Shown: in pieces, positions 18,150 to 28,851 of the stretch
Layout of the letters: each line of letters starts with the position of its first letter
How positions within the stretch are numbered: position 1 is the first letter of the stretch
Source of the DNA: Candidatus Regiella insecticola LSR1
Lineage (GTDB): Bacteria; Pseudomonadota; Gammaproteobacteria; Enterobacterales; Enterobacteriaceae
Direction: 5' to 3'
NCBI RefSeq assembly: GCF_000143625.1
Contig: NZ_GL379589.1
Location: forward strand, 588,273-652,272
DNA length: 64,000 nucleotides
Made by a program: the position numbers and the translations under genes
Notes under the pieces: generated by a model
Told to the model about the DNA's origin: nothing
Database searches by the model: none
Seen by the model: only the letters and a program-made list of their open reading frames with translations

Positions 18150-20045
18150 ATGAAAAAAAAATGTACCTCTTTTCGTGATTACTCAGCAGAGTCTGACCTT
18201 TTCGTTCGCCGTGCTTTAATTGCCGTTTTTGGTGTTCTAGTGTTAAGCGCGGTTTTAATCGCGAATTTATACCATTTGCAAATTACTCGTTTTGAAATTT
18301 ATCAAACACGTTCTAATGAAAATTGTATCAAGCTGGTTCCCATTGCACCAAGTCGTGGCATTATTTATGCCCGTAATGGCGAGCCATTAGCGTTAAATCG
18401 TACTATTTATCAGCTGGAATTGATGCCAGAAAAAGTAGAAAATTTGCCGGCAACACTGAAAGCATTACGGCCAATCGTTGAATTGACCGACGAAGATATC
18501 GCTAATTTTGAAAAAGAACGCAAACGTTCACGCCGCTTTACTTCAATTGTACTAAAAACCCCTCTTACCGAAGTACAGGTTGCGCGTTTTGCCATCAATC
18601 AATTTAATTTTCCCGGTATAGAAGTCAACGGCTATCAACGGCGTTATTATCCCTATGGGGCTAGCTTGACTCATGTCATCGGCTATGTTGCCAAAATCAA
18701 CGATAAAGAAGTGGAACGCCTGAATAAAGAAGGCGTGCTAGCGAATTACGCCGCAACGCATGATATAGGTAAATTGGGAATAGAACGTTACTATGAATCC
18801 ATTTTACACGGCAAAACAGGTTATGAAGAAGTGGAGGTTAATAATCGAGGCCGAGTAATAAGGCAATTAAGGGAGCAACCTCCGCAAGCGGGAAAAGATA
18901 TTTATTTAACATTGGATTTAAAATTACAAATCCACATCGAAAAATTAATTAGTGGCAGCCGTGCTGCCGTGGTGGTGACTGATCCGCGATCCGGCGGTAT
19001 ATTAGCTTTGGTGTCTAATCCAAGCTATGACGCAAATTTATTTGTCAATGGCATTTCGACGAAAAATTATCAAACATTACTCAATGATCCTAACCGCCCT
19101 CTCATCAACCGTGCTACTCAAGGCGTTTATCCGCCCGCCTCAACGGTCAAACCTTATATCGCAGTTTCAGCGCTGAGTGCCGGAGTGATCAACAAAAATA
19201 CCAGCCTGTTTGATCCTGGCTGGTGGCAATTGCCTGGCTCAGAAAAACGCTTTCGTGATTGGAAAAAATGGGGTCATGGTCGTGTCAATATTGTGAAAGC
19301 CATAGAAGAATCATCCGATACTTTCTTTTATCAGATAGCGTACGATATGGGTATTAATCGATTATCGGAATGGATGACAAAATTTGGTTATGGTGAGTAC
19401 ACTGGCATCGATTTATCCGAAGAAGCTTCCGGTGTAATGCCAACCCGTGAATGTAAGCAAAAACGTCATAAAAAACCTTGGTATCTAGGAGATACTATCC
19501 CCGTGGGCATAGGTCAAGGTTATTGGAGCGCAACCCCCATTCAAATGGCAAAGGTGTTAATGACACTGGTCAACAACGGGGTTGTCAAAAGTCCTCATCT
19601 ATTATCAAACACAAAAATAGAAGGCGTATTGATACCTTACCAACAGAAAGAACAGGTTCAGATGAGCGATATTGATTCCCAGTATTGGGAAATAGCAAAA
19701 GAAGGGATGTATGGTGTTGCTAATCATCCTAATGGTACCGTTCACAAAAGTTTTGCAGACGCCCCTTATAAAGCGGCGGTTAAATCAGGTACTGCACAGG
19801 TTTATAGTTATGAAACCTACAATGCAAGTAAAATTGCCGAACGTTTGCGCGATCATAAATTAATGACGGCCTTTGCGCCTTTTAATAATCCAAGGGCAGC
19901 CGTTACTATTGTGTTGGAAAACGGGGGCTCGGGTGCCAGTATAGGAAGTATTACACGCCAGATCCTCGACTATACGCTGCGCAATGACAACGGAGCGGAA
20001 CGTCAGCTCCCCAACACAGAAAGGCCATTACGCGATGACGGATAA
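18150..20045 (+). CDS. mrdA: Penicillin-binding protein 2, elongasome transpeptidase
   Basis: A 631-aa class B PBP, the cross-linking enzyme of the rod (elongation) complex, acting in the periplasm with RodA. It has an N-terminal membrane anchor (residues about 24-46, [20 protein letters not shown]), the PBP dimerisation domain ([20 protein letters not shown]), and a transpeptidase domain with the SxxK motif in [15 protein letters not shown] in EESSDTFFY (PBP2 normally has SxD here) and KSGTAQ near residue 548. Full length for the family. The stop overlaps the mrdB start by 11 bases, so the two are coupled. The E. coli order mrdA-mrdB-rlpA-dacA is kept except that rlpA is missing. Confidence 0.97.
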   Translation: MKKKCTSFRDYSAESDLFVRRALIAVFGVLVLSAVLIANLYHLQITRFEIYQTRSNENCIKLVPIAPSRGIIYARNGEPLALNRTIYQLELMPEKVENLPATLKALRPIVELTDEDIANFEKERKRSRRFTSIVLKTPLTEVQVARFAINQFNFPGIEVNGYQRRYYPYGASLTHVIGYVAKINDKEVERLNKEGVLANYAATHDIGKLGIERYYESILHGKTGYEEVEVNNRGRVIRQLREQPPQAGKDIYLTLDLKLQIHIEKLISGSRAAVVVTDPRSGGILALVSNPSYDANLFVNGISTKNYQTLLNDPNRPLINRATQGVYPPASTVKPYIAVSALSAGVINKNTSLFDPGWWQLPGSEKRFRDWKKWGHGRVNIVKAIEESSDTFFYQIAYDMGINRLSEWMTKFGYGEYTGIDLSEEASGVMPTRECKQKRHKKPWYLGDTIPVGIGQGYWSATPIQMAKVLMTLVNNGVVKSPHLLSNTKIEGVLIPYQQKEQVQMSDIDSQYWEIAKEGMYGVANHPNGTVHKSFADAPYKAAVKSGTAQVYSYETYNASKIAERLRDHKLMTAFAPFNNPRAAVTIVLENGGSGASIGSITRQILDYTLRNDNGAERQLPNTERPLRDDG

Positions 20046-21147
20046 TCACCAAAAACAGGCGCTCTTGTCTAAAATTCATATCGATATACCGTTACTGATC
20101 TGTATTTTGCTCTTATTAGCTTATAGCGCCTTTATTATGTGGAGTGCCAGTGGGCAGGATGTCGGCATGATGGAGCGTAAGATCACACAGATAGTGTTCG
20201 GTTTGTTTACGCTGTTGCTGATGGCGCAAATCCCGCCACGAACCTACGAAAACTGGGCCCCTTATCTTTACCTTATTTGTATTTTCTTACTGGTGCTGGT
20301 TGATGTATTTGGCCAAATCAGCAAAGGAGCAAGGCGCTGGCTTGATCTCGGTTTTATCCGTTTTCAACCCTCCGAAATTGCTAAAATTGCAGTACCTTTG
20401 ATGGTGGCACGTTTTATGAATCGTGATCTTTGCCCGCCATCGTTTAAAAATACCCTGATCGCCCTCATTCTTATTTTTACTCCCACTTTATTGGTAGCAA
20501 CACAACCCGATTTGGGCACCGCGATCCTTATTGCACTCTCTGGCTTATTTGTGCTGTTCCTCGCAGGAATGAGTTGGCGTTTAATTAGCGTTGCTGTTTT
20601 ATTGATCGCTGCTTTTATTCCTATTCTTTGGTTTTTTTTGATGCATGATTATCAGCATGATCGCGTCATGATGCTGCTTGATCCGGAAAAAGATCCTTTG
20701 GGAGCCGGGTATCACATTATCCAATCAAAAATTGCCATTGGCTCCGGGGGATTATTCGGTAAAGGTTGGTTACATGGTACTCAGTCACAGTTAGAATTTT
20801 TACCTGAACGCCATACTGACTTTATTTTTGCTGTCTTGGCGGAAGAATTAGGATTATTCGGCGTATTAGTTTTATTAGTACTTTATTTATCTATCATTAT
20901 GCGAGGCTTGATCATCGCCGCTCGTGCACAAACCACTTTTGGCCGAGTGATGATCGGAGCCTTGATGCTGATTTTGTTTGTTTATGTTTTTGTTAATATT
21001 GGTATGGTAAGTGGGATCTTGCCCGTTGTGGGCGTACCTTTGCCTTTAGTTAGTTACGGAGGCTCAGCCCTCATTGTCTTAATGGCCGGATTTGGCATTA
21101 TTATGTCAATACATTCCCATCGAAAAATGTTATCCAAAAATTTATAA
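20035..21147 (+). CDS. mrdB: Peptidoglycan polymerase RodA (SEDS family)
   Basis: A 370-aa polytopic SEDS protein that polymerises lipid II glycan strands with PBP2 during elongation. I take the ATG at 20035 ([11 protein letters not shown]), which matches RodA of E. coli (370 aa) and overlaps the end of mrdA. The longer frame to 19984 is a coding shadow. About ten membrane segments are visible, with family motifs [21 protein letters not shown], the conserved Asp in [28 protein letters not shown] and [14 protein letters not shown]. The gene is followed after 2 bases by repeat A3, which occupies the position of rlpA. Confidence 0.97.
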   Translation: MTDNHQKQALLSKIHIDIPLLICILLLLAYSAFIMWSASGQDVGMMERKITQIVFGLFTLLLMAQIPPRTYENWAPYLYLICIFLLVLVDVFGQISKGARRWLDLGFIRFQPSEIAKIAVPLMVARFMNRDLCPPSFKNTLIALILIFTPTLLVATQPDLGTAILIALSGLFVLFLAGMSWRLISVAVLLIAAFIPILWFFLMHDYQHDRVMMLLDPEKDPLGAGYHIIQSKIAIGSGGLFGKGWLHGTQSQLEFLPERHTDFIFAVLAEELGLFGVLVLLVLYLSIIMRGLIIAARAQTTFGRVMIGALMLILFVYVFVNIGMVSGILPVVGVPLPLVSYGGSALIVLMAGFGIIMSIHSHRKMLSKNL

Positions 21148-21149
21148 AA

Positions 21150-21274
21150 TATACTCTTCGTCTTTGAAGTTGCCTTCGGCGGCCAGGGCGACCGACCGAT
21201 GAGCGTAGGCACGCTACGTGATTCGGCGAACACCCGCAGCCAACGCCGCCGTAACTTGAAAGGCGAAAGGTATA
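21150..21274. repeat. Family A (ERIC-like) repeat, copy A3
   Basis: 125 bp from TATACTCTTCGTC to GCGAAAGGTATA, directly after the mrdB stop, at the place where rlpA lies in E. coli. It is the same length as the two intragenic copies and is open in the same phase that those use. Confidence 0.88.
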
Positions 21275-21333
21275 TCAACTTTTGTTATAGTGGCGGCACT
21301 ATTGACTTGTTTTTACTGATAGCGGGACAGCTG

Positions 21334-22545
21334 ATGAAACATATTTTTAATCAATAGCATCGTGTTTTTCAGTGCGATGGTGATAGGTACCACTTCTTTC
21401 GCGGACACCTCTTTTACAAAAAATACCAGTTTAAATAATCCTCTCCCTAACGTACCTAAGATAAACGCTGAAGCTTATATTTTGATGGATTATCATTCAG
21501 GCCAAGTTTTAGCAGAAGACAATGCAGATGCCCGACGTGACCCCGCCAGTCTCACTAAAATAATGACGAGTTATATTATTGGGCAAGCGGTTAAGTCAGG
21601 AAAAATCAGTCATAGTGATCGGGTTACCATCGGTACCGATGCCTGGGCAACCGGTAATCCTCAATTCAAAGGCTCTTCCTTGATGTTCCTCAAACCAGGT
21701 GATAGCGTTTCTGTTGCTGATCTGAGTCGAGGCATTAATCTACAATCCGGTAATGACGCCTGTGTTGCTATGGCGAATTATGTTGCAGGTGATCAAGATC
21801 ACTTTGTTAGCCTAATGAATAATTATGCAGCGACCCTCGGACTACAAAATACACATTTTAAAACCGTACATGGGTTAGATGCGCAAGGGCAGTACAGTTC
21901 GGCTCGTGATATGGCATTGATTAGCCAAGCATTGATTCGCGATGTACCTGAAGAATACGCTATCTATAAAGAAAAAGAATTTACCTTCGATAAAATTCGG
22001 CAATGAAACCGTAACAGTTTACTCTGGGATAAAGATTTGCAGGTGGATGGGATCAAGACCGGCTATACTAAAGCAGCGGGTTATAATCTCGTTACCTCGG
22101 CAACCCAAGGATCCATGCGTTTGATCTCGGTAGTATTGGGCGCGAGTTCAAGTAAAAAACGTGAAATCGAAAGCAAAAAATTGCTGACCTGGGGTTTTCG
22201 TTTTTTTGAAACCGTGGAGCCTTTGAAAGCCAATAAAGAATTTGCCTCAGAGCCTGCTTGGTTTGGCGACAGTGATCGCGTTCAATTAAGTGCAGAAAAA
22301 GATGTCTACTTAACTATTCCACGCGGTAGAATGGCTGATCTGAAAGCCAGTTATGTTCTCAATAGCACAGAGCTCCACGCGCCCCTCTGGTAAAAAATCA
22401 AGTGGTAGGTACCATTAATTTTCAACTTGATGGTAAAACCATCGATCAGCGTCCTTTAGTCGTCATGAATGAAGTAAAAGAAGGTGGTATCTTCAGCCGT
22501 GCTCTCGACCATATCATTCTGCTATTTCATCGCTGGTTCGGTTAA
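21334..22545 (+). pseudogene. dacA: dacA (D-alanyl-D-alanine carboxypeptidase, PBP5) pseudogene
   Basis: The gene is recognisable along its whole length, about 400 codons, including the active-site motifs (SLTKIMTSY with the SxxK serine, SGN in [14 protein letters not shown] in [14 protein letters not shown]) and the amphipathic C-terminal anchor ([12 protein letters not shown]). Three lesions are visible. A one-base frameshift occurs in the signal peptide just after MKHIF (about 21346-21350). An in-frame TGA at 22004-22006 replaces a Leu codon ([15 protein letters not shown]). A one-base insertion follows HAPL near 22387-22393. PBP5 trims pentapeptide stems. The gap could be covered by other carboxypeptidases not in the window. 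Confidence 0.93.
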
Positions 22546-22568
22546 AGAAAAAGGAATAAAAATAAATA

Positions 22569-22832
22569 ATGAAAACAAAATTAAATGAACTGCTTGAATT
22601 TCCTTGTTTTTTTACCTACAAAGTAATGGGGATCGCTGATCAAAAATTACCTGATCAGGTGGTTGAGGTAGTGCAACGCTACGCGCCAGGGGATTACGCA
22701 CCGAAAGTGACAACCAGCAGCAAAAATCGCTATCATTCGATCTCTATTACCATTAAAGTGGTGAATATTAAACAAATAGAAACCTTATATAGAGAATTGG
22801 CAAATCTGCCGTTGGTTCGTGTGGTCTTGTAG
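22569..22832 (+). CDS. ybeD: YbeD-family protein (DUF493)
   Basis: An 87-aa cytosolic protein that matches YbeD of E. coli (87 aa) in length and sequence ([19 protein letters not shown], then [17 protein letters not shown] and the C-terminal [15 protein letters not shown]). It has an ACT-like ferredoxin fold and unknown function, and sits conserved between dacA and lipB in enterobacteria, as here. Start supported by an A/G-rich leader (AAAGGAAT). Intact. Confidence 0.95.
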   Translation: MKTKLNELLEFPCFFTYKVMGIADQKLPDQVVEVVQRYAPGDYAPKVTTSSKNRYHSISITIKVVNIKQIETLYRELANLPLVRVVL

Positions 22833-22844
22833 CCAAATCATGTT

Positions 22845-22921
22845 AACTTGATTTAAGTGTTGTCGTCGCTTGCCGTACTATAACTCTTCGCCTTGAATAA
22901 AATTAAAATGATTCGGCTACA
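22845..22921. repeat. Degenerate, internally deleted family B repeat
   Basis: In the reverse orientation to B1 it carries the family B segments GTTGTCGTCGCTTGCCGTACTAT, CGCCTTGAATAAAATTAA and ATGATTCGGCTA, but about 30 bases of the centre are missing. It lies between ybeD and lipB. Confidence 0.65.
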
Positions 22922-22940
22922 CAAATATAAATGAAATGCT

Positions 22941-23594
22941 ATGTCAACATGTTCGCCTCCAGAGCACATTATTTTGCGACAACTCGAGTTAAAACCCTAC
23001 CATCTGGTATGGCAGGCGATGCACGATCTGACAGAACAGCGCAAGCCAACAACGCTAGACGAAATCTGGCTGGTACAACATCACGCTATTTTTACCCAAG
23101 GGAAAGCGGGTAAAGCTGAACATCTCCTGGCACCGGGTGACATTCCGGTTTTTCAAAGTGATAGGGGAGGACAAATTACGTATCATGGCCCAGGTCAGCA
23201 GGTGATGTATTTGATGATAGATCTCAACCGGTTAAAGATCAGCCCACGTCAATTAATTACAGCAATGGAGAAAACAGTAATACAAACATTAGCTTGTTTC
23301 GGTATTCTTTCTTACGCTGATGCTAAAGCGCCTGGTATTTATGTTCAGCAACAAAAAATTTGCTCTTTAGGCTTACGAATACATAAAGGTTGCTCGCTAC
23401 ATGGATTAGCACTGAATGTCGCCATGGATCTCACCCCTTTTTCGTCTATCAATCCTTGCGGTTATGCGAATATGAAAATGACGCAAGTCAGTGCATTGGT
23501 GAGTAGCCCTATTACGCTTGAAGAGATACAACCGATTTTGGTCAAAAAATTTATCCAACAGCTTGGTTACCGCAACCTCCTCCAACTCCAATAG
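22941..23594 (+). CDS. lipB: Octanoyltransferase LipB
   Basis: A 217-aa transferase that moves octanoyl groups from acyl carrier protein to lipoate-dependent enzymes. The family motifs are visible: [17 protein letters not shown], the [17 protein letters not shown] core with the substrate-binding loop, and the catalytic Lys and Cys in [21 protein letters not shown] and NPCGYANM. The C-terminus is diverged, as usual. It is followed 12 bases later by lipA, so the two enzymes of protein lipoylation are linked. No lesion. Confidence 0.96.
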   Translation: MSTCSPPEHIILRQLELKPYHLVWQAMHDLTEQRKPTTLDEIWLVQHHAIFTQGKAGKAEHLLAPGDIPVFQSDRGGQITYHGPGQQVMYLMIDLNRLKISPRQLITAMEKTVIQTLACFGILSYADAKAPGIYVQQQKICSLGLRIHKGCSLHGLALNVAMDLTPFSSINPCGYANMKMTQVSALVSSPITLEEIQPILVKKFIQQLGYRNLLQLQ

Positions 23595-23606
23595 AAATTT
23601 TATAAT

Positions 23607-24572
23607 ATGAACAAACCGATCCACATCGAGCCAGGAATAAAATACCGTGATGCCGATAAAACAGCATTAATTCCGGTTAAAACGGTGATGAGCGAGCCTG
23701 AGCCATTATTAGCTAAGCCTGACTGGCTGAAAATAAAACTGCCGGTTGATTCCCATCGTATTCAAGCCATCAAAGCCGCCATGCGTAAAAATGGTCTGCA
23801 TTCGGTATGTGAAGAGGCATCTTGTCCTAATCTCTCTGAATGTTTTAATCATGGTACCGCGACTTTTATGATATTGGGCGCCATCTGCACTCGCCGTTGC
23901 CCCTTTTGTGATGTTGCACATGGGCGCCCCCTGGCACCCGATAGCAATGAACCCAAAAAATTGGCGCAAACCATTAAAGATATGGGGTTGCGTTATGTGG
24001 TGATCACCTCGGTAGATCGCGATGATTTACGTGATGGCGGCGCGCAACATTTTGCTGATTGTATTGCGGCGATCCGCGCAGAAAATCCAGGCATTAAAAT
24101 TGAAACATTAGTACCTGATTTTCGTGGACGTATGGATCGGGCGTTGGATATTTTAGTTAACCCCCCCCCTGATGTATTTAACCACAATCTGGAAAATGTG
24201 CCCCGAATTTACCGGCAAGTACGTCCAGGCGCAACCTATGAAAAGTCTCTAAAACTATTGAAAGCTTTTAAAGCGGCACACCCCAGTATCCCAACCAAAT
24301 CAGGCCTCATGGTGGGGTTAGGTGAAACTAAAGCAGAGATTATTGAAGTTATGCAAGATTTGCGGCGCCATGATGTCACTATGTTAACCTTAGGACAATA
24401 TTTACAACCGAGTAGGCACCATTTGCCCGTGCAGCGTTATGTAAGTCCAAGTGAATTTGATGAAATGAAAGAGCAAGCTACGGCGATGGGATTTACTCAT
24501 GCGGCTTGTGGTCCTCTTGTTCGTTCTTCTTATCATGCCGATTTGCAGGCTAAAGGGGTAGACGTGAAATAA
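23607..24572 (+). CDS. lipA: Lipoyl synthase LipA
   Basis: A 321-aa radical-SAM enzyme that inserts two sulfurs into the octanoyl chain. Two Fe-S cluster sites are visible: the auxiliary cluster cysteines in [14 protein letters not shown] and the radical-SAM CxxxCxxC in CTRRCPFC. The sequence GDRDD-like ([16 protein letters not shown]) and the conserved C-terminal RSSYHAD are present. Length equals E. coli LipA. The start at 23607 is preceded by a weak Shine-Dalgarno in an AT-rich gap. It follows lipB closely. No lesion. Confidence 0.97.
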   Translation: MNKPIHIEPGIKYRDADKTALIPVKTVMSEPEPLLAKPDWLKIKLPVDSHRIQAIKAAMRKNGLHSVCEEASCPNLSECFNHGTATFMILGAICTRRCPFCDVAHGRPLAPDSNEPKKLAQTIKDMGLRYVVITSVDRDDLRDGGAQHFADCIAAIRAENPGIKIETLVPDFRGRMDRALDILVNPPPDVFNHNLENVPRIYRQVRPGATYEKSLKLLKAFKAAHPSIPTKSGLMVGLGETKAEIIEVMQDLRRHDVTMLTLGQYLQPSRHHLPVQRYVSPSEFDEMKEQATAMGFTHAACGPLVRSSYHADLQAKGVDVK

Positions 24573-24586
24573 TGTCATTCTTTACT

Positions 24587-24655
24587 AGACCTCTTAAGCA
24601 CTACGTAACTTAGAATTTTCACCACCTATGTTAGGTTATGCAAGCAGTCTAGTGT
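24587..24655. repeat. Imperfect inverted repeat with an IS5-like end
   Basis: The segment begins CTAGACCTCTTAAGCA and ends TGCAAGCAGTCTAG, so the ends pair imperfectly. The first nine bases match the IS5/MITE terminal repeat. It may be a decayed family C copy. It lies just after lipA. Confidence 0.4.
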
Positions 24656-24679
24656 AATATGCCGGCAAATTTGAATTGA

Positions 24680-24807
24680 TATACCCTTCGCCTTTGAAGC
24701 CACCGCGTTGTTGGCTGCGAGCCCTCGCCCGAATCACGTAGTATCTCTACGCTCATCTGGTCTCACGCTCTGGCCGCCTAGCGGCAGCTTCAAAGGCGAA
24801 GGGCATA
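24680..24807. repeat. Family A (ERIC-like) repeat, copy A4
   Basis: 128 bp, TATACCCTTCGCC to GCGAAGGGCATA, in the opposite orientation to A2 (central part ATCACGTAGT, then CTACGCTCATC). It directly joins B2, the same A-B tandem seen at 3724-3953. Confidence 0.88.
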
Positions 24808-24911
24808 TAGCCGAATCAGTTTAATTTGATTCAAGGCGGAGGAGTACAGACAGTACAAATAGTACGGCAAGCGACGACAACACAGAATTAAATTAAACTG
24901 ATTCGGCTATA
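24806..24911. repeat. Family B palindromic repeat, copy B2
   Basis: 106 bp, TATAGCCGAATCAG to CTGATTCGGCTATA, with the same centre as B1 (GGCGGAGGAGTACAGACAGT). It lies about 50 bases upstream of lepA and may affect its leader. Confidence 0.88.
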
Positions 24912-24961
24912 GTGTATAAAAAACAGCAATCACCTCTCTAACTAAGAGCAAGAATTTATCA

Positions 24962-26761
24962 ATGAAGTTAATACGAAATTTCTCCATTATTGCCCATATT
25001 GATCACGGTAAGTCAACCCTATCTGACCGTCTTATTCAGATCTGCGGCGGATTAACCGAACGTGAAATGGCGGCACAAGTGCTCGATTCTATGGAATTAG
25101 AACGCGAGCGTGGCATCACGATTAAAGCACAAAGTGTTACGCTAAATTACCAAGCTCAGGATGGTCAGACCTATCAGCTTAATTTTATTGATACCCCCGG
25201 GCATGTTGATTTCTCTTATGAAGTCTCCCGCTCATTGGCTGCTTGTGAAGGCGCATTATTGGTCGTTGACGCAGGTCAAGGGGTTGAAGCGCAAACATTA
25301 GCTAATTGTTACACCGCGATGGAAATGGATCTGGAAGTGGTGCCGGTGCTGAATAAAATTGATCTGCCGGCGGCTGATGCTGATCGTGTTGCGCAAGAGA
25401 TTGAAGATATCGTGGGTATTAGTGCTATTGATGCGGTTCGTTGTTCAGCCAAAACAGGGGTTGGTGTAGCCGATGTGCTGGAACGTTTGGTACGTGATAT
25501 TCCCCCACCAACAGGAAATATTGAAGGGTCATTACAAGCTCTGATTATAGATTCGTGGTTTGATAATTATTTAGGCGTAGTTGCTTTAATTCGCATTAAA
25601 AATGGCACCCTGCATAAAGGCGATAAAATTCAAGTCATGAGCACAGGGCAAAGTTATCATGCTGATCGTTTAGGGATCTTTACACCAAAACGGCTTGATC
25701 GCGATCAATTAAATTGCGGCGAAGTCGGCTGGGTAGTCTGTGCCATCAAAGACATTTTGGGCGCGCCGGTAGGGGATACCCTGACGTTAAGCCATAAACC
25801 GGCTGAAACCCCCTTGCCTGGCTTTAAAAAAGTGAAACCACAGGTTTATGCAGGTTTATTTCCCATCAGCTCTGAAGATTATGAAGTTTTCCGTGATGCA
25901 CTTGGCAAACTCAGCCTGAATGATGCTTCGTTATTTTATGAGCCTGAAAGTTCTACTGCGCTAGGGTTTGGTTTTCGATGTGGTTTCCTTGGATTACTAC
26001 ATATGGAAATCATTCAAGAACGTCTGGAACGTGAATACAATCTTGAATTGATTACTACAGCCCCCACCGTGGTATATGAAATACAAACCACCAGCAACGA
26101 GATTCTATACGTTGATAGCCCATCAAAACTGCCCCCATTAAATAATATTCAAGCGTTACTGGAGCCCATTGCCGAGTGCCATATGTTATTACCACAGGAG
26201 TATTTAGGTAACGTCATCAAACTCTGTATCGAAAAACGTGGGGTGCAAAAAAACATGGTTTATCACGGCAACCAAGTTGCCTTGACTTATGATATTCCCA
26301 TGGCTGAAGTGGTGCTTGATTTTTTTGATCGTCTGAAATCAACCTCCAGGGGTTATGCTTCGTTAGATTATAATTTTATTAGATTTCAAGTGGCGGATAT
26401 GGTGCGGGTTGATGTGCTGATTAATAGCGAGCGTGTCGATGCGTTGGCGTTGATCACCCATCGTGACAACGCCCAATATCGGGGTCGTGATTTAGTAGAA
26501 AAAATGAAAGAATTTATCCCACGTCAGCAATTTGATATCGCCATTCAGGCCGCTATCGGTAATCACATTATTGCCCGCTCTACGGTAAAACAATTGCGTA
26601 AAAATGTATTGGCAAAATGTTACGGCGGTGATGTCAGTCGTAAGAAAAAATTATTACAAAAACAAAAAGAAGGCAAAAAGAGGATGAAACAAGTTGGCAA
26701 TGTTGAACTCCCGCAAGAAGCCTTTCTGGCTATTTTACACGTTGGTAAAAATAGTAAGTAA
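24962..26761 (+). CDS. lepA: Elongation factor 4 (LepA)
   Basis: A 599-aa translational GTPase of exactly the E. coli length. Visible parts are the G1 loop ([14 protein letters not shown]), G2/G3 ([11 protein letters not shown], then [14 protein letters not shown]), G4 (VLNKIDLP), an EF-G-like domain II, domain V ([21 protein letters not shown]), and the LepA-specific C-terminus (KVDRKKKLLQ-like region, here [18 protein letters not shown]). It acts on stalled or biogenesis-stage ribosomes. Its stop is followed immediately by the MITE C2. It is upstream of lepB, as in E. coli. Confidence 0.98.
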   Translation: MKLIRNFSIIAHIDHGKSTLSDRLIQICGGLTEREMAAQVLDSMELERERGITIKAQSVTLNYQAQDGQTYQLNFIDTPGHVDFSYEVSRSLAACEGALLVVDAGQGVEAQTLANCYTAMEMDLEVVPVLNKIDLPAADADRVAQEIEDIVGISAIDAVRCSAKTGVGVADVLERLVRDIPPPTGNIEGSLQALIIDSWFDNYLGVVALIRIKNGTLHKGDKIQVMSTGQSYHADRLGIFTPKRLDRDQLNCGEVGWVVCAIKDILGAPVGDTLTLSHKPAETPLPGFKKVKPQVYAGLFPISSEDYEVFRDALGKLSLNDASLFYEPESSTALGFGFRCGFLGLLHMEIIQERLEREYNLELITTAPTVVYEIQTTSNEILYVDSPSKLPPLNNIQALLEPIAECHMLLPQEYLGNVIKLCIEKRGVQKNMVYHGNQVALTYDIPMAEVVLDFFDRLKSTSRGYASLDYNFIRFQVADMVRVDVLINSERVDALALITHRDNAQYRGRDLVEKMKEFIPRQQFDIAIQAAIGNHIIARSTVKQLRKNVLAKCYGGDVSRKKKLLQKQKEGKKRMKQVGNVELPQEAFLAILHVGKNSK

Positions 26762-26762
26762 T

Positions 26763-26976
26763 AGAGCTCTTTCAACACCGCAACAGCAACCTTCGTTGCC
26801 ATATAGCCGAATCAGTTTAATTTGATTCAAGGCGGAGGAGCGCAGACAGTACAAATAGTACGGCAAGCGACGACAACACCGAATCAAATTAAACTGGTTT
26901 GGCTATAAGTACATGAGGATTGCGCGCACCGGGCAACGCAGGATTCGCGTCACGCAACAGGTTTCGAAAGAGGTCT
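26763..26976. mobile_element. Family C MITE, copy C2, split by a family B insertion
   Basis: Ends AGAGCTCTTTC and GGTTTCGAAAGAGGTCT, flanked on both sides by AAT, a 3-bp target duplication like that of the IS5 copies. The inner part matches the MITE at 40367-40508 (AAGTACATGAGGATTGCGCG, then CCGGGCAACGCAGGATTCGC). A full family B element (26802-26907) sits within it at a TA. Confidence 0.85.
26802..26907. repeat. Family B palindromic repeat, copy B3, nested in MITE C2
   Basis: 106 bp, TATAGCC to GGCTATA. The MITE fragment at 43213-43290 has the uninterrupted sequence GCCATAAGTATATG at the same point, so this copy inserted at a TA and duplicated it. Confidence 0.88.
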
Positions 26977-26997
26977 AATCAATAGGAGATAGATTGC

Positions 26998-27996
26998 ATG
27001 GCTAATATATTCGCCTTGATTCTAGCTATAGCAACGCTGGTGACAGGGACTATTTGGTGTTTTGAGCGTTTTAAATGGGGTCCAGCCCGCCTGCGAAAAG
27101 TGGCGGCAATGAATGCGACGGCCAGTACACTGCCTAACAGCATGAGCAATACAGTAGAGAGCGATACACTGACAAAAATGGCCAAACAACCCAGTTGGAT
27201 AGAGCATGCGGTTTCTATCTTTCCGGTATTAGCACTCGTCTTTGTTATGCGTTCATTTATCTATGAGCCTTTTCAGATCCCTTCAGGCTCAATGATGCCG
27301 AATTTATTAATCGGTGATTTTATTTTGGTAAAAAAATACGCTTATGGCATTAAAGATCCCATCACTCAAACAACACTGATCCCAACCGGTCATCCTAAAC
27401 GTGGTGACGTTGCTGTGTTTAAATATCCGTTAAATCCCCGCTTAGACTATATTAAACGGGTTATTGGCTTACCGGGTGATCGAATCAGTTATGATCCAAT
27501 AACAAAACAGATAACCGTGCAACCGTCCTGTCCCACGGGTAAAGCTTGTGATGAAAGCTTAAGTATCAGTTACAGTGGATGGCAGCCTAGCGATCAGGTA
27601 CAGCGCTTTCGCTTTCAGGGTGACGGTGATCCCAGCTCGGGCTTTTTCCAAATCCCGCTCAATAAAGAGATATCTGATGAAGAGATCCGTTTGTATACCA
27701 ATAATGAACATATGGGCTCAGCGGCTTACTCTATTTTAGCCGTCCCTGGCGCTCACGATCAGTTGGGTTCCTATTATCAACAAGGGAATTATCCACTTGC
27801 TCAATGGGTCGTGCCTGAAGGTCATTATTTTATGATGGGTGATAACCGAGACAATAGTGCAGACAGTCGTTATTGGGGCTTTGTACCAGAGCGTAATTTG
27901 GTGGGTAAAGCGACAGCTATCTGGATGAGCTTTGAGAAGCAAGAAGGTGAATGGCCAACGGGAGTACGCTTCAATCGTATTGCGAGTATTAATTAG
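26998..27996 (+). CDS. lepB: Signal peptidase I (LepB)
   Basis: A 332-aa inner-membrane serine protease that removes Sec and Tat signal peptides. Two N-terminal membrane segments (residues about 4-22 and about 70-88) precede the periplasmic catalytic domain, with the Ser in IPSGSMMPNLLIGDFILVKKY, the general-base Lys in RLDYIKRVIGLPGD, and the box E region MMGDNRDNSADSRYWGFV. Slightly longer than the E. coli enzyme (324 aa). RBS-like AGGAG about 10 bases upstream. It follows lepA and precedes rnc-era, the normal order. Confidence 0.97.
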   Translation: MANIFALILAIATLVTGTIWCFERFKWGPARLRKVAAMNATASTLPNSMSNTVESDTLTKMAKQPSWIEHAVSIFPVLALVFVMRSFIYEPFQIPSGSMMPNLLIGDFILVKKYAYGIKDPITQTTLIPTGHPKRGDVAVFKYPLNPRLDYIKRVIGLPGDRISYDPITKQITVQPSCPTGKACDESLSISYSGWQPSDQVQRFRFQGDGDPSSGFFQIPLNKEISDEEIRLYTNNEHMGSAAYSILAVPGAHDQLGSYYQQGNYPLAQWVVPEGHYFMMGDNRDNSADSRYWGFVPERNLVGKATAIWMSFEKQEGEWPTGVRFNRIASIN

Positions 27997-27998
27997 TC

Positions 27999-28125
27999 TA
28001 TACCCAATGAATTTCAAGTTGCAGCGTCGCGGCCAGGGCGTAAGGAAGATGAGCGTAGACATACTACGTGATTCGGGCGAACACCCGCAGCCAACAACGC
28101 AGCGGCTTGAAAGGCAAAGGGTATA
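27999..28125. repeat. Family A (ERIC-like) repeat, copy A5
   Basis: 127 bp, TATACCCAATGAATTTC to GGCAAAGGGTATA, between lepB and rnc. In E. coli these genes lie in one transcript, so the copy would form a hairpin in the shared mRNA. Confidence 0.88.
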
Positions 28126-28143
28126 TTTAATATATGGTAAGCC

Positions 28144-28851
28144 ATGGATCCTATCATCATAAAAAAATTAGAAACAAGGCTAGGCTATGCTTTTAAACAG
28201 CGCGCGCTTTTAGTGCAAGCACTGACGCATCGTAGTGCCAGCAGAACACATAATGAGCGCTTAGAATTTTTGGGTGATGCTATTTTAAATTTTTTTATTG
28301 CTAAAGCGTTATATCAACGCTTTTCTGACATCAATGAAGGGGATATGAGTCGAATGCGCGCAACTTTAGTCAGAGGCAAAACCCTGGCTGAGATAGCACA
28401 TGAATTCGATCTAAGTGATTATTTGTACTTAGGAAAAGGCGAATTAAAAAATGGAAAAAGCCCGCGCGAATCGATTTTGGCTGATACGGTAGAAGCGCTT
28501 ATCGGTGGAATATTTTTAGACAGCGACATACAAACAACCGAACGACTGCTGTTAACCTGGTATGAAAAACGATTAGCGGAAATCAGTCCGGGTGAAAAAC
28601 AAAAAGATCCGAAAACCCGCTTACAAGAATATTTACAAAGTCACCATCTTCCGCTGCCTTCTTATTTAGTCACACAAGTTCATGGCGAAGCACACGAACA
28701 AAAATTTATTATTCACTGTAAATTTATTATTCCTTGTCGAGAGAATAATTTGACTAAGCAGGAAATAACAGTGAGAGGCTGCGGATTAAGTCGTCGCAAG
28801 GCTGAGCAAGCAGCAGCGGAAAAAGCATTGATAAAACTGGAGCTCGTATGA
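28144..28851 (+). CDS. rnc: Ribonuclease III
   Basis: A 235-aa double-strand-specific endoribonuclease that processes rRNA precursors and structured mRNA. The N-terminal RNase III domain carries the signature [21 protein letters not shown] with the metal-binding Glu and Asp, and the second acidic pair in [13 protein letters not shown]. The C-terminal dsRBD is at about residues 155-228 ([20 protein letters not shown], then [17 protein letters not shown]). Slightly longer than E. coli (226). The 3' end overlaps era by 4 bases, so they are coupled as usual. Confidence 0.97.
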   Translation: MDPIIIKKLETRLGYAFKQRALLVQALTHRSASRTHNERLEFLGDAILNFFIAKALYQRFSDINEGDMSRMRATLVRGKTLAEIAHEFDLSDYLYLGKGELKNGKSPRESILADTVEALIGGIFLDSDIQTTERLLLTWYEKRLAEISPGEKQKDPKTRLQEYLQSHHLPLPSYLVTQVHGEAHEQKFIIHCKFIIPCRENNLTKQEITVRGCGLSRRKAEQAAAEKALIKLELV

